64,000 nt of DNA from an uncultured beta proteobacterium. GTDB lineage: Bacteria; Pseudomonadota; Gammaproteobacteria; Burkholderiales; Burkholderiaceae_C. The stretch's first letter is position 1. Every line of letters begins with the position of its first letter. The notes under the pieces were generated by a model. The model made no database searches, was not told the origin of the DNA, and was given only the letters and a program-made list of their open reading frames with translations. The stretch spans positions 1 through 64,000 of the forward strand of contig CAIKMZ010000064.1 in assembly GCA_903828665.1 (NCBI GenBank), read 5' to 3'. A program made the translations under genes and the position numbers. Below, piece after piece: positions 1 to 9,666 of the stretch.

Positions 1-123
1 GTATCCATCAGAGGATCCACCTCGATTGCTCGAAGTCTCTTCCTGAACAACGGCTGTTCATGCTCCTGGCGTTCAACGCTCTCCTGTTTATCCCCAGTGG
101 GGAGGGAGGCATCCATAGCATCT
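1..123 (-). mobile_element. End of a second IS110/IS1111-type IS copy (truncated by window edge)
   Basis: These bases align with 37804-37927, the region upstream of the transposase of the complete IS. The first 39 bases are identical. Scattered substitutions and small indels follow, then a shared block ending in ATCCATAGCATCT. Similarity stops at base 123. The terminal inverted repeat GGGAGGCATCCATA lies at about 104-117. By analogy with the complete copy, the transposase would read leftward from beyond base 1. The last shared dinucleotide, CT, is the likely core dinucleotide of the target. Only this end of the copy is visible, so intactness is unknown. Confidence 0.85.
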
Positions 124-124
124 T

Positions 125-183
125 GATCCGCAATCCATGGTTCGCGTATCACTGGATGCCGGATCGAGTCCGGCCTGACAACC
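125..183. repeat. REP-like palindromic repeat, interrupted by the IS
   Basis: This contains the hairpin GCCGGATCGAGTCCGGC (stem GCCGGA/TCCGGC) and one arm, TGATCCGCAATCCATGG, of a second hairpin. The same unit, complete and in the opposite orientation, is at 38995-39071. There the second hairpin is ATTGCGGA-loop-TCCGCAAT. Here the first half of that hairpin is missing and the IS end takes its place, so the IS appears to sit in the hairpin loop. Confidence 0.75.
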
Positions 184-207
184 GCTCTCAGTCAGCCGAA
201 ATGCCTC

Positions 208-3201
208 TCAACCGAGACGCGCCAACTGGTCCTTGAGCTTGGCCAGAGTCGCAACAAAGTCAGCCACGCGCTTGCGCTCCTGTTCGATCACGGCGGGCGG
301 CGCCTTGGCGACGAAGGCCTCGTTGCCGAGTTTGCCGTTGGCTTTGACGATCTCGCCTTCGAGGCGCGCGGTTTCCTTGCCCAGGCGAATCTTTTCAGCT
401 GCAACGTCGATTTCCATGTGCAGGCAGATGCGCGCCTCGCCCACGACCGCCACGGGCGCTGCCTGGGCTGCCGCAGCCCAGCTGGCCTCGTCGTCGAAGA
501 TGCGAACTTCATTGAGCTTGGCCAGTGCCTGCAGCACCGCTGCCGATCGTTTCAGGAAGGCGGCCTCGCCGGCCTCGGTGGCGATCACGAACAGCGGCAA
601 GCGGGTGGCCGGTGAGACGTTCATCTCGCCGCGCAGATTGCGGCAGGCATCGACCAGCAGCTTGAGCTTGTCGACCTGCGCCACGGCGTCAAGGTCGATG
701 CGCTCGGGCTGGCTGATGGGGTAGGCGGCGATCGACACCGACTCGCCAGCGCGTCCGGCCACCGGCGCCACCTTCTGCCAGAGTTCCTCGGTCACGAACG
801 GGATCACCGGATGCGCCAGGCGCAGGATGGTTTCCAGCGTGCGGATCAGCGTGCGACGCGTGGCGCGCTTTTGCGCCTCGTCGCCGCCCTGGATCTGGAC
901 CTTGGCGATCTCGAGGTACCAGTCGCAGAACTGGTTCCAGACAAAGTCGTAAATCGTGCCGGCGACGTTGTCCAGGCGGTATTCCTCGAAGCCTTTGGCC
1001 ACCTCGGCTTCGATCTGCTGCAGCAGCGAGACGATCCAGCGGTCGGCGGTGCTGAAGTTCAGGTAGCCGCCCGCGCATTCCTGCGCCGCGTGCTCGCTCA
1101 GGCCGCAATCCTGGCCCTCGCAGTTCATCAGCACGAAGCGGCTGGCGTTCCAGAGCTTGTTGCAGAAATTGCGGTAGCCCTCGCAGCGCTTGGCGTCGAA
1201 GTTGATGTTGCGCCCGAGCGAGGCAAGCGAGGCAAAGGTGAAGCGCAGCGCATCGGCGCCGAAGGCCGGGATGCCGGCGGGGAATTCCTTCTCGGTGTTC
1301 TTGCGCACCTGCGGCGCGGTCTCGGGTTTGCGCAGGCCTTCCGAGCGCTTGACGAGCAGCTCGGGCAGGTCGATGCCGTCGATCAGGTCGACCGGGTCGA
1401 GCACGTTGCCCTCGGACTTGCTCATCTTCTTGCCCTGCGCATCGCGCACCAGGCCGTGGATGTAGACATGCCTGAACGGCACGCGACCCGTGAAGTGCGT
1501 CGTCATCATGATCATCCGGGCGACCCAGAAGAAGATGATGTCGTAGCCTGTCACCAGGACGCTGCTGGGGAGGTAAAGGTCGTAGTCATTCAGGCCTTTG
1601 TTGTCGGCCCCGCGCTGGGCCAAGCCGGGACCGGTCTTGCCCAGAGGCGCTTCGCTTGCCAAGTCGCTGCGTCCGGCCCCGGCTTGTCCCAGCGCTGCGT
1701 CGGTGGGGCCCACATTCGGCCATCCCATGGTGCTGAAGGGGACCAGGGCCGATGAGTACCAGGTGTCTAAGACATCCTCGTCGCGCCGCAGCGCTTTGCC
1801 GGCGGCCTGAGCCTGCGCGTCGGCCTCGTTGCGGGCCACGTAGACCTTGCCGTCTTCGTCGTACCAGGCGGGGATCTGATGGCCCCACCAGAGCTGGCGA
1901 CTGATGCACCAGTCCTGGATGTTGTTCATCCACTGGTTGTAGGTGTTGACCCAGTTCTCCGGCACGAAGCGGACTTCGCCCGACTGGACGGCGTCGATGG
2001 CCTTTTGCGCAATCGACTTGCCTGTGGGGTCGGACGGGCTGACTTCGCGCATCGCCACGAACCACTGGTCGGTGAGCATGGGTTCGATGATCTGATTGGT
2101 GCGGGCGCAGCGCGGCACCATCAGCTTGTGCTTCTTGACCTCGACCAGCACTTGCAGCGCTTCGAGGTCCTTGACGATCTGCTTGCGCGCGACAAAGCGG
2201 TCCATGCCCTGGTAGGCGGCTGGCGCCTGCTCGTTGATCTTCGCGTCGAGTGTCAGCACGCCGATCATGGGCAGCTTGTGGCGCTGGCCCACCGCGTAGT
2301 CGTTGAGGTCGTGCGCCGGTGTCACCTTGACCACGCCGGTCCCGAAGGCGCGGTCAACGTAGTCGTCGGCAATGATTGGGATGGTGCGCTGGCACAGCGG
2401 CAGGTTGACCTCTTGCCCGATCAGGTGCTGGTAACGCTCGTCCTCGGGGTGCACCATCAGCGCCACGTCGCCGAGCATGGTTTCCGGGCGCGTCGTGGCC
2501 ACCGTGAGGCCGGCCAGGCCGTCGCGCGATCCGCCGACGAAGGGGTAGAGGATGTGCCAGAGAAAACCGTCTTCCTCTTCGCTTTCCACTTCGAGGTCGC
2601 TCACGGCGCTTTGCAGGATCGGGTCCCAGTTGACCAGGCGCTTGCCGCGGTAGATCAGGCCTTGTTCATAGAGTCGGACAAAGGTTTCGGTCACCGTCCT
2701 GGACAGCTTGTCGTCCATCGTGAAGTACTCGCGGCTCCAGTCCACGCTGTCGCCCATGCGGCGCATCTGTGTCGTGATGGTGTTGCCCGATTTCTCCTTC
2801 CACTCCCAGACCTTGGAGACAAAATTCTTGCGGCCGAGTTCGTGGCGGCTGATGTTTTGCGCCTGCAACTGGCGCTCGACCACGATCTGCGTGGCGATGC
2901 CGGCGTGGTCCGTGCCCGGGATCCAGGCCGTGTTGGCGCCGCTCATGCGGTGGTAGCGCGTCAGCGAGTCCATGATGGTCTGGTTGAAGGCGTGCCCCAT
3001 GTGCAGCGTGCCGGTCACGTTGGGTGGCGGCAACTGGATGGCGAAAGACGGCGCGCCGACTTTGGGCGCCTTCGTCCCGCGGTAACCCGCCTGCGCGTAG
3101 CCGCGGCGCTCCCACTCGGGGCCCCATTGCGCCTCAATGGCGGCAGGCTCAAAGGATTTGGAAAGGCTGTTGAGGCCGGGTTGTTGGACAGCGTCGGTCA
3201 T
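208..3201 (-). CDS. valS: Valyl-tRNA synthetase
   Basis: This cytoplasmic class I aminoacyl-tRNA synthetase charges tRNA-Val. The HIGH motif is HMGH at residues 67-70 and the KMSKS motif is near residue 590. Editing-domain sequence lies between them, followed by an anticodon-binding domain and a C-terminal coiled-coil arm. At 997 residues it is longer than the roughly 950 usual for the family. Part of the excess is an Ala/Gly-rich insert at about residues 500-535, between the TWYSS segment and [10 protein letters not shown]. The insert is encoded by a DNA inverted repeat (1612-1694). The frame stays open and all catalytic motifs are present, so the enzyme should be functional. It is a single-gene unit whose 3' end faces the IS remnant. 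Confidence 0.98.
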   Translation of the reverse strand: MTDAVQQPGLNSLSKSFEPAAIEAQWGPEWERRGYAQAGYRGTKAPKVGAPSFAIQLPPPNVTGTLHMGHAFNQTIMDSLTRYHRMSGANTAWIPGTDHAGIATQIVVERQLQAQNISRHELGRKNFVSKVWEWKEKSGNTITTQMRRMGDSVDWSREYFTMDDKLSRTVTETFVRLYEQGLIYRGKRLVNWDPILQSAVSDLEVESEEEDGFLWHILYPFVGGSRDGLAGLTVATTRPETMLGDVALMVHPEDERYQHLIGQEVNLPLCQRTIPIIADDYVDRAFGTGVVKVTPAHDLNDYAVGQRHKLPMIGVLTLDAKINEQAPAAYQGMDRFVARKQIVKDLEALQVLVEVKKHKLMVPRCARTNQIIEPMLTDQWFVAMREVSPSDPTGKSIAQKAIDAVQSGEVRFVPENWVNTYNQWMNNIQDWCISRQLWWGHQIPAWYDEDGKVYVARNEADAQAQAAGKALRRDEDVLDTWYSSALVPFSTMGWPNVGPTDAALGQAGAGRSDLASEAPLGKTGPGLAQRGADNKGLNDYDLYLPSSVLVTGYDIIFFWVARMIMMTTHFTGRVPFRHVYIHGLVRDAQGKKMSKSEGNVLDPVDLIDGIDLPELLVKRSEGLRKPETAPQVRKNTEKEFPAGIPAFGADALRFTFASLASLGRNINFDAKRCEGYRNFCNKLWNASRFVLMNCEGQDCGLSEHAAQECAGGYLNFSTADRWIVSLLQQIEAEVAKGFEEYRLDNVAGTIYDFVWNQFCDWYLEIAKVQIQGGDEAQKRATRRTLIRTLETILRLAHPVIPFVTEELWQKVAPVAGRAGESVSIAAYPISQPERIDLDAVAQVDKLKLLVDACRNLRGEMNVSPATRLPLFVIATEAGEAAFLKRSAAVLQALAKLNEVRIFDDEASWAAAAQAAPVAVVGEARICLHMEIDVAAEKIRLGKETARLEGEIVKANGKLGNEAFVAKAPPAVIEQERKRVADFVATLAKLKDQLARLG
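1612..1694. repeat. Palindromic insert within valS
   Basis: The arms GCGCTGGGCCAAGCCGGG (1612-1629) and CCCGGCTTGTCCCAGCGC (1677-1694) are inverted repeats matching at 17 of 18 positions. They enclose 47 bp that carry a smaller GC-rich fold. The unit lies in frame in valS and adds about 28 residues, with roughly 35 extra in all at this point. The position lies in a linker before the conserved [10 protein letters not shown] segment. I did not find a second copy elsewhere in the window. Confidence 0.7.
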
Positions 3202-3303
3202 GGCGGAGGGGGTAAATGACGAACGGCACCCGCAGGTGCCGTTCCATACAAAGGTGGAATCTGGTCCGATTTTACCGGGCCGCCAGTGGCGCCGGCTGCG
3301 CCG

Positions 3304-4875
3304 TCACGCGATAGGTGTGCGGATCAGGTAATCAAAGGCGCTCAGGGCGGCCTTGGCGCCCTCGCCGGTGGCGATGATGATCTGCTTGTAGGGCACGGTC
3401 GTCACGTCGCCGGCCGCGAAAACGCCGGGCAGCGAGGTCTGACCCCTGGCGTCGACCACGATCTCGCCGTGCTTGCTCAGTTCCAGCGTGCCCTTGAGCC
3501 ACTCGGTGTTGGGCACGAGGCCGATCTGAACGAACACGCCTTCGAGCGCGAGGTGCTGGCTCTGGCCGGTGGCGCGCTCGGTGTAGCGCAGGCCGTTGAC
3601 CTTGCCGTTCGCGCCCGTGATCTCGGTCGTCTGGGCATTGCTGAGGATCGTGACGTTGGGCAGACTCTTGAGCTTCTTCACCAGCACCGCGTCGGCGCGC
3701 AGTTGCGGCAGGAACTCCAGCAGCGTGACGTGGGCGACTACGCCGGCCAGGTCGATGGCCGCTTCGACGCCAGAGTTGCCGCCGCCGATCACTGCCACCT
3801 GCTTGCCCTTGAACAGCGGGCCGTCGCAGTGCGGGCAGTAGGCCACGCCGTGGTTTTTGTATTCCTGCTCGCCCGGCACATTGACGTTGCGCCAGCGTGC
3901 GCCGGTGCTGAGGATGACGCTGCGCGATTTCAGCGTGGCGCCATTGGCCAGTTGCACTTCGATCAGGCCGCCGGGGGTGGCGGCCGCAATCAGCTTGTCG
4001 GCGCGCTGCAGGTTCATGACGTCGACGTCGTAGGCCTTTACGTGCGCCTCGAGACCGGCGACAAATTTGGGGCCGTCGGTTTCGGGCACCGAGATGTAGT
4101 TCTCGATGGCCAGCGTGTCGTTGACCTGGCCGCCGAAGCGCTCGGCGGCAATGCCGGTGCGGATGCCCTTGCGTGCCGCATACACAGCGGCCGCTGCGCC
4201 GGCCGGGCCGCCGCCGACGATCAGCACGTCGTAAGGTGCCTTGGCCGAAAGTTTGGCGGCGTCGCGCGCGGCGGTGCCGGTGTCGAGCTTGGCCAGGATC
4301 TCGGCCACATCCATGCGGCCCGAACCGAAGTGCGCGCCGTTCAAATAGACGCTGGGCACGGCCATGATCTGGCGCTCATCCACTTCGGCCTGGAACAGGC
4401 CGCCGTCGATGACCACCGTCTTGATGCGCGGGTTCAGCACCGCCATCAGGCTCAGTGCCTGCACCACGTCCGGGCAGTTGTGGCAGGTCAGGGACATATA
4501 GACCTCAAAATTGAAGTCGCCGTCCAGGGCCTTGATTTGTTCGATGACGTCCGCTTCCACCTTGGGCGGGTGGCCGCCGGTCCACAGGAGGGCCAGCACG
4601 AGGGACGTGAATTCATGGCCGAGCGGAATCGCGGCAAAGCGCAGACTCATCTCGGTGCCGCTGCGGCGCAGACTGAAGGACGGCTTGCGGCTGTCCGTGC
4701 CGTCGGTGCGCAGCGTGATCTTGTCGGACAGCCCGGCAATGGTTTGCAGCAGGCTCCCCATCTCGCGGGAACTGTCCGAATCGTCCAGGGATGCCACCAT
4801 CTCAAACGGCTGCGTCACCCGTTCCAGATAAGCCTGGAGCTGGGTCTTGAGGTCGTCGTCCAACATGGCGTGCAT
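3304..4875 (-). CDS. ahpF: Alkyl hydroperoxide reductase subunit F
   Basis: This cytoplasmic FAD/NAD(P)H disulfide reductase of 523 residues regenerates reduced AhpC. The N-terminal thioredoxin-like domain carries CHNC near residue 129. The C-terminal thioredoxin-reductase-like domain has the nucleotide-binding motif GGGPAG and the redox pair in CPHCDG near residue 345. The gene lies 19 bp downstream of ahpC on the same strand and is almost certainly cotranscribed with it. Length and motif order are those of full-length AhpF. The start is chosen because the N-terminus [14 protein letters not shown] matches the family; translation may begin at MHAMLDD or at the inner Met. Confidence 0.97.
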   Translation of the reverse strand: MHAMLDDDLKTQLQAYLERVTQPFEMVASLDDSDSSREMGSLLQTIAGLSDKITLRTDGTDSRKPSFSLRRSGTEMSLRFAAIPLGHEFTSLVLALLWTGGHPPKVEADVIEQIKALDGDFNFEVYMSLTCHNCPDVVQALSLMAVLNPRIKTVVIDGGLFQAEVDERQIMAVPSVYLNGAHFGSGRMDVAEILAKLDTGTAARDAAKLSAKAPYDVLIVGGGPAGAAAAVYAARKGIRTGIAAERFGGQVNDTLAIENYISVPETDGPKFVAGLEAHVKAYDVDVMNLQRADKLIAAATPGGLIEVQLANGATLKSRSVILSTGARWRNVNVPGEQEYKNHGVAYCPHCDGPLFKGKQVAVIGGGNSGVEAAIDLAGVVAHVTLLEFLPQLRADAVLVKKLKSLPNVTILSNAQTTEITGANGKVNGLRYTERATGQSQHLALEGVFVQIGLVPNTEWLKGTLELSKHGEIVVDARGQTSLPGVFAAGDVTTVPYKQIIIATGEGAKAALSAFDYLIRTPIA

Positions 4876-4894
4876 TCCTTTTTCGAGTTGAGAT

Positions 4895-5458
4895 TCAGAT
4901 CTTGCCGACGAGGTCGAGCGAAGGCTTCAGGGTGGCGGCGCCGGCGGTCCACTTGGCGGGGCAGACTTCACCCGGGTGGCTGGCAACGTACTGGGCTGCC
5001 TTGACCTTGCGCATCAGTTCCTTGGCGTCGCGGCCGATGCCGTTGTCATGGATCTCGCACAGCTTGATCTGACCTTCGGGGTTGATCACGAAGGTGCCGC
5101 GCAGGGCCAGGCCGGCTTCTTCGATCATCACGTCGAAGTTGCGCGTCAGCGTGCCGGTCGGGTCGCCGATCATCACGTAGTTGACCTTCTTGATGGCTGC
5201 CGAGGTGTCGTGCCAGGCCTTGTGGGCGAAATGGGTGTCGGTGGACACGCTGTAGACCTCGACGCCCATCTTCTGGAATTCGGCGTAGTTGTCGGCCATG
5301 TCTTCGAGCTCGGTCGGGCAGACGAAGGTGAAGTCAGCCGGGTAGAACATGACGACCGACCACTTGCCCTTGAGGCTGTCTTGGTTGACGGGAACGAACT
5401 TGCCGGCGTGGAAGGCGGTGGCGCTGAAAGGCTTGATTTCGGTGTTGATCAAAGACAT
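4895..5458 (-). CDS. ahpC: Peroxiredoxin, alkyl hydroperoxide reductase subunit C
   Basis: This 2-Cys peroxiredoxin reduces H2O2, organic peroxides and peroxynitrite using AhpF. It has 187 residues, the usual AhpC length. The peroxidatic cysteine is Cys47 in [13 protein letters not shown] and the resolving cysteine is about Cys166 in [10 protein letters not shown]. The start at 5458 ([11 protein letters not shown]) is preferred over an in-frame upstream ATG because AGGAG sits 8 bp before it and family members begin here. It is first in an ahpC-ahpF unit divergent from yaaA, another peroxide-stress gene. A possible OxyR site lies about 105 bp upstream. Confidence 0.98.
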   Translation of the reverse strand: MSLINTEIKPFSATAFHAGKFVPVNQDSLKGKWSVVMFYPADFTFVCPTELEDMADNYAEFQKMGVEVYSVSTDTHFAHKAWHDTSAAIKKVNYVMIGDPTGTLTRNFDVMIEEAGLALRGTFVINPEGQIKLCEIHDNGIGRDAKELMRKVKAAQYVASHPGEVCPAKWTAGAATLKPSLDLVGKI

Positions 5459-5561
5459 GGAAGACTCCTGTGGACGGTTGAAAAAGGTCTCGGTGTTGAG
5501 CCGATGGAAGAAGTTTAGTTGAAAGCTATCGAGTTTGTGATTTATTAAACTAAAGCTATTC

Positions 5562-5576
5562 ATAGGCAATCCCTAT
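5562..5576 (-). promoter_or_regulatory. Candidate OxyR half-site upstream of ahpC
   Basis: ATAG-N7-CTAT at 5562-5576 matches one dimer half of the OxyR consensus (ATAG-N7-CTAT repeated with N7 spacing). The expected second half is poorly conserved. The site sits between ahpC and yaaA, both peroxide-response genes in other bacteria, and could serve either. This is a motif match only. Confidence 0.45.
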
Positions 5577-5751
5577 GCGGCGCTTGCCTCCCACCCCCAA
5601 GCAATGTCCTGCATACTCGCAGTTTCACGGCATTGGTTTGAAACCCGCTGCGACGTGCCGCAGTGGTCTTGGGTTGGATCATGATAGGCATGGCGCTGCG
5701 ACCCGACAATCCGTTTGTGCTGACTGTTTGATATCGCTTGCTTTTTTCATC

Positions 5752-6525
5752 ATGTTGTTTTTGCTTTCCCCCGCCAAATCGCTCGACTTCGACCCGCCGG
5801 CACCCGAAGTCGCGCACACCAAACCGCTATTCGTCCCGCAGTCGGCCGAACTGATCGACTTGCTGCGGCAAAAGTCGCCGCAGCAGATCGCGACGCTGAT
5901 GAGCCTGAGCGACGCCCTCGCGCAGCAGAACGTGGCACGCTATGAAGCCTGGCGCCCCCGCTTCACCGCGCACAATTCCAAGCAGGCCGTGCTGGCCTTC
6001 AACGGCGATGTCTACCAGGGACTGGATGCCAAGCACCTTGCGGCGCCTGAGCTGGCCTGGCTGCAGGACCATGTATGCATCCTGAGCGGGCTTTACGGCG
6101 TGCTGCGACCGCTCGACTGGATGCAGCCGTACCGGCTGGAGATGGGCACGCCGCTGGAGAACGCGCGCGGGCGCAACCTATACCAGTTTTGGGGCAGCCG
6201 GATTTCCGAGTACCTGAACCAGCGTCTGCGCGCCGAGGTGACGCCGCTGGTGGTGAACCTGGCTTCGCAGGAATACTTCAAGGCGGTGGACGGCAAGGCC
6301 GTCAAGGCGCGCGTCATCGAGTGCGTGTTCCAGGAATACCGCGCCGGCAAGTACACGATCAACAGCTTTTACGCCAAGCGCGCGCGCGGCCTGATGGCGC
6401 GGCATGCGGCAACGCAGCGCGTCACCATGCCTGAACAGATCAAGGACTTCGACGCCGAGGGCTACGCTTTTGACGCTGCCGCGTCAGGCCTGGATCGTTT
6501 CGTATTTCGCCGTAAACAGCCATGA
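5752..6525 (+). CDS. yaaA: Peroxide stress protein YaaA
   Basis: This 257-residue member of the UPF0246/DUF328 family begins with the family signature [13 protein letters not shown]. In E. coli, YaaA belongs to the OxyR regulon and limits intracellular iron and DNA damage during H2O2 stress. The start at 5752 is chosen because the family signature starts there; an in-frame extension upstream to 5575 has no family resemblance. The stop overlaps the queF start by 4 bp (ATGA), indicating translational coupling. The position opposite ahpCF makes a small peroxide-defence neighbourhood. Confidence 0.93.
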   Translation: MLFLLSPAKSLDFDPPAPEVAHTKPLFVPQSAELIDLLRQKSPQQIATLMSLSDALAQQNVARYEAWRPRFTAHNSKQAVLAFNGDVYQGLDAKHLAAPELAWLQDHVCILSGLYGVLRPLDWMQPYRLEMGTPLENARGRNLYQFWGSRISEYLNQRLRAEVTPLVVNLASQEYFKAVDGKAVKARVIECVFQEYRAGKYTINSFYAKRARGLMARHAATQRVTMPEQIKDFDAEGYAFDAAASGLDRFVFRRKQP

Positions 6526-7382
6526 ATCTTCCCGAGAATTCCCGGCTTGGCAAGGCGGCCAGCTACATCGACCAGTACGATGCCGCGCTTCTGTTCCCCA
6601 TCCCGCGTGCCGTCAAGCGCGCCGAGATCGGCATCGCCGGCGCGCCGCCTTTTCTCGGCGCCGACATGTGGAGCGCGTTTGAGCTGAGCTGGCTCAACCT
6701 GCGCGGCAAGCCGCAGGTGGCGCTGGCGCATTTCACCGTGCCGTGCGAGACCCCCAACATCATCGAGAGCAAGTCCTTCAAGCTTTACCTCAACAGCTTC
6801 AACAACACGCGCTTTGACGACGTCGGCGCCGTGCGCGAGCGGCTGCGCCGCGACCTGAGCGAAGCAGTCTGGCGCACCGGCGCACCAGACCTGGCTGCCA
6901 GCGTGCCTTCGATCGGCGTGCGCATCCTGTTGCCGGACCTGTTCGACCGTGAACCGGTGCATGAACTCGACGGACTGAGCCTGGACCGGCTCGATGTGCA
7001 GTGCGACCGCTACACGCCGGCGCCCGAACTGCTCAAGGTGGAGGAGGGCGAAGCGCCGGTCAGCGAGGTGCTGGTGAGCAACCTGCTTAAGAGCAATTGC
7101 CTGGTGACCGGGCAGCCCGACTGGGGCAGCGTGCAGATCAGCTACACCGGCACGCCCATCGTGCAGGAAAGCCTGCTCCAGTACCTGGTGAGCTTTCGCA
7201 ACCACAACGAATTTCACGAGCAGTGCGTCGAGCGCATCTTCATGGACATCTGGACGCGCTGCAAGCCCGTGCGCCTGGCGGTCTATGCACGCTACACGCG
7301 CCGCGGCGGCCTCGACATCAACCCGTTTCGCAGCAGCTACGCGCAGGGCTTGCCGCCCAACATCCGCACCGCGCGCCAGTAG
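6522..7382 (+). CDS. queF: NADPH-dependent 7-cyano-7-deazaguanine reductase
   Basis: This enzyme reduces preQ0 to preQ1 in queuosine biosynthesis. It has 286 residues, the long, E. coli-like QueF type with two tunnel-fold halves. Visible landmarks are the substrate/NADPH-binding [11 protein letters not shown] (about residues 82-92), the catalytic Cys near 193 and Asp in [12 protein letters not shown], and the C-terminal signature [16 protein letters not shown]. It is translationally coupled to yaaA. No preQ1 riboswitch is visible, as expected for an internal operon gene. Confidence 0.96.
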   Translation: MNLPENSRLGKAASYIDQYDAALLFPIPRAVKRAEIGIAGAPPFLGADMWSAFELSWLNLRGKPQVALAHFTVPCETPNIIESKSFKLYLNSFNNTRFDDVGAVRERLRRDLSEAVWRTGAPDLAASVPSIGVRILLPDLFDREPVHELDGLSLDRLDVQCDRYTPAPELLKVEEGEAPVSEVLVSNLLKSNCLVTGQPDWGSVQISYTGTPIVQESLLQYLVSFRNHNEFHEQCVERIFMDIWTRCKPVRLAVYARYTRRGGLDINPFRSSYAQGLPPNIRTARQ

Positions 7383-7389
7383 ACAAAAG

Positions 7390-7430
7390 CATGGATTGCG
7401 GGTCGTGGCCCGCCATGACGACTATGGCAG
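7390..7430. repeat. Partial REP-like repeat between queF and ackA
   Basis: CATGGATTGCGGGTCGTGGCCCGCCATGACG resembles the second hairpin of the REP-like family seen at 38995-39071 (GCGGG/CCCGC arms here). It lies between the convergent 3' ends of queF and ackA and overlaps the last bases of ackA, where it could help end transcription. Confidence 0.45.
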
Positions 7431-8603
7431 CAGCCGAGCCGCCTCGCGCGCCACGACCAGGCCTTCATCGGTCGGAATCACCCACACCTGCACGCTGGAT
7501 TCGGCGCTGTGGATGGCCACTTCCTGATCGCCGGCTGCCTGCTCGTTGAGCTGCGGATCGATCACGACCCCGAGCCAGGCCAGGCGTTCGCAGATCTGGG
7601 CGCGCATGGCGCTGTCATGCTCGCCGATGCCGCCGCTGAAGCTCAGCACGTCGAGCCCGCCCATGCAGGCCACCATGCCACCGGACTCGCGCACCGCGCG
7701 GTGCGTGAACAGCTCGATGGCGCGCTGTGCCGCGGGGCTGCCGTCGGCGCGCAGCGTGCGCATGTCGGCCGAGATGCCGGAGACGCCGAGCAGGCCGCTT
7801 TGCTTGTAGAGCAGGGTCTGCAGCCGCGCATGGTCCCAACCCTGTTCCATCAGGTACAGCATGACGCCGATATCGAGCGTGCCGCTGCGCGTGCCCATGA
7901 CGAGGCCGTCGAGCGTGGAGAAACCCATGGTGGTGGCGCAGCTGCGCCCTTCGCGCGCCGCGCACAGGCTTGCGCCATTGCCCAGATGCGCCATCAGGAC
8001 CCGCCCGTTGGCGCGGGCGCTGCGCTCCTGCAGCGCGCTCATCACATACTGGTAGGACAGGCCATGAAAACCGTAGCGCCGCACGCCAAGATCGGTCAGT
8101 GCCTGCGGCAGCGCAAAGCTATAGTCGGCCTCGGCCAGCGTGGCGTGAAAGGCGGTGTCGAAGCAGGCCACCTGCGGCGTTGTCGGGAAGGCCTTTTGAA
8201 AGGCGCGGATGCCCTTGAGATTTTGCGGCTGGTGCAGCGGGGCCAGGGAATTGAGCGCGGTTAGCTGTTCCAGCACGGTGTCCGTGACGCGCACGCTGGC
8301 GCTGAACTTGCGCCCGCCGTGCACGACGCGGTGCGCGATGGCTTCCAGTGTGGTGGCGGCGCGGATGCCGGCCAGCAGTTCGCCCAGGCTTTGCAGAGCC
8401 TGTTCGAATGGATCACCGGTGGTCGCGGGCAACTGGCGGCTTCGCTTCTGGTCGTCGAAGGTCCAGCCGAGCACGGCGGCGCCGCCGGGCTCCAGGCCTT
8501 CAACGTTGCCGTTGAGCACGCTGCGCTGGACCTCGCCGTCATGCAGCGGATGAAGAGAAAATTTCAGGCTCGAAGAGCCGGCATTGACGGCAAGAATGGC
8601 CAT
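7422..8603 (-). CDS. ackA: Acetate kinase
   Basis: This cytoplasmic enzyme interconverts acetate + ATP and acetyl phosphate + ADP. The N-terminal ASKHA phosphate-loop signature AVNAGSSSLKFSL, the segment CFDTAFHATL, the YGFHGLSYQYV signature and GNGASLCA are all present. At 393 residues the length is typical. No pta is adjacent on its 3' side; the upstream neighbour on the same strand is an enoyl-CoA hydratase-family gene 220 bp away. The start at ATG 8603 directly precedes the conserved AILAVNAG segment. Confidence 0.97.
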   Translation of the reverse strand: MAILAVNAGSSSLKFSLHPLHDGEVQRSVLNGNVEGLEPGGAAVLGWTFDDQKRSRQLPATTGDPFEQALQSLGELLAGIRAATTLEAIAHRVVHGGRKFSASVRVTDTVLEQLTALNSLAPLHQPQNLKGIRAFQKAFPTTPQVACFDTAFHATLAEADYSFALPQALTDLGVRRYGFHGLSYQYVMSALQERSARANGRVLMAHLGNGASLCAAREGRSCATTMGFSTLDGLVMGTRSGTLDIGVMLYLMEQGWDHARLQTLLYKQSGLLGVSGISADMRTLRADGSPAAQRAIELFTHRAVRESGGMVACMGGLDVLSFSGGIGEHDSAMRAQICERLAWLGVVIDPQLNEQAAGDQEVAIHSAESSVQVWVIPTDEGLVVAREAARLLP

Positions 8604-8770
8604 GCTGGGTTCCGGTTAATTGGGTTGAAAGAAGGCGCGCGGCAACCGGACGCCTGGAGCCCTGGTGATTGCATCGAGGCCGGGCTTGTCGATCAGCGTG
8701 GTGTTCGATGCGGAATTCATGGGGTTTTGCGTACGGCCTTGAAGCCTGTGGTGAGCACAGACCCAAGTAT

Positions 8771-8787
8771 CTACGGGAAAACCCTAG
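8771..8787. promoter_or_regulatory. Candidate operator, GGG-AAAA-CCC quasi-palindrome
   Basis: CTACGGGAAAACCCTAG forms a near-symmetrical site (CTA..GGG AAAA CCC TAG) about 170 bp upstream of ackA and 35 bp beyond the stop of the upstream gene. It is followed by a T-run near 8812 that precedes the isomerase stop. No regulator is assigned, and it may equally be a chance palindrome. Confidence 0.25.
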
Positions 8788-8823
8788 GATCCATTGAGGA
8801 TCAGCGATCTTTTTTGACGCAGG

Positions 8824-9666
8824 TCACGAACCCAGATCGCGAAAACCTTGCAGCGCCTGCAGCGGTGCAAACTCGCCCGCCCGCTTGCCCTTGAGCGCCA
8901 TCACGGCCTCGAGCACATGCTTGTTGCTCCAGATTGCGCCCTGCAGCCAGCCCATCTGCCTGAGCGCATCGTCCACCGCATGATCGCGCGCATAGTGGAT
9001 CGCCTGCTTGGTGCCCCAGATCGCCACCGGCGGCTTGGCCGCGATCTCGCGCGCGCATTGCAGGGCGCCCGCGAGCAGGGCCTCGGGTGTGTCGAAGACC
9101 TCGTTGACCAGGCCGCAGGCCTGTGCCTTGGCCGCGCCCATGCGCCGTCCGGTGTAGGCCAGTTCCTTCACCAGCGCCAGCGGGATCAGCTTGGGCAGGC
9201 GTTGCAGCGTGCCGACATCGGCCACCATGCCGATGTTGATTTCCTGGATGCAGAAGAAGGCATCCTCCGTGGCGTAGCGAATGCAGCAGGCGCTGACCAT
9301 GTCGACGGCGCCCCCAATGCAACCGCCCTGGATCGCGGCGATGACGGGCATGCGCAGGGTCTCCAGCTTCGTGAAGGTGGCCTGCATGTCGGTCAGCAGA
9401 TCGAACATCGCGGCGCGTCCTTCCGGGCTCTGGTCATCCATCCGGATGGCGCCGGCAAATGTTTCGAGCGCCATGCCGGCGCTGAAGTGCTTGCCCGTGC
9501 TGCTGATCACCAGCACGCGCGCCGGAGCCTCCTTGTGCAAGCGGGTCAGTACCTCATCGAGCTCGCGCCAGAAGGTCGGGTGCATGGTGTTGAAGGCATC
9601 GGGCTGATTCAGCACCAGGTGCGCGATGTGTTGATCGATGGTCAGTGAAAAACAGTGCATGGTCAA
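8824..9666 (-). CDS. Enoyl-CoA hydratase/isomerase family, probable dienoyl-CoA isomerase
   Basis: This is a 280-residue crotonase-fold protein. The oxyanion-hole segments SSTGKHFSAGMAL and IQGGCIGGAVDM are visible. The stretch EINIGMVADVGTLQRLPK closely resembles the ECH1-type delta3,5-delta2,4-dienoyl-CoA isomerases, including the paired acidic residues (Glu and Asp) used for proton transfer. The likely role is oxidation of unsaturated fatty acids. A strong Shine-Dalgarno (AAGGAGATT) precedes the start. The start overlaps the end of the PAS-GGDEF-EAL gene by 4 bp, so it is the last gene of a three-gene overlapping unit with two signalling proteins, which is unusual company for this family. 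Confidence 0.85.
   Translation of the reverse strand: MTMHCFSLTIDQHIAHLVLNQPDAFNTMHPTFWRELDEVLTRLHKEAPARVLVISSTGKHFSAGMALETFAGAIRMDDQSPEGRAAMFDLLTDMQATFTKLETLRMPVIAAIQGGCIGGAVDMVSACCIRYATEDAFFCIQEINIGMVADVGTLQRLPKLIPLALVKELAYTGRRMGAAKAQACGLVNEVFDTPEALLAGALQCAREIAAKPPVAIWGTKQAIHYARDHAVDDALRQMGWLQGAIWSNKHVLEAVMALKGKRAGEFAPLQALQGFRDLGS

Noticed and set aside
811-1755. Long open frame antisense to valS (+ strand, about 314 codons)
   Set aside because: It is a mirror of valS in GC-rich sequence. It has no conserved motif or Shine-Dalgarno and is composed of Ala/Arg/Gly/Leu-rich text typical of such shadows.
3202-3303. T-box or other leader element upstream of valS
   Set aside because: Only about 100 bp lies between ahpF and valS, with no T-box sequence or stem of the expected kind.
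1879-5004. Long plus-strand frames opposite valS, ahpF and ahpC (446 and 572 codons)
   Set aside because: They lie opposite genes with full family motifs, lack recognisable domains and share no start signals; they are GC-skew artefacts.
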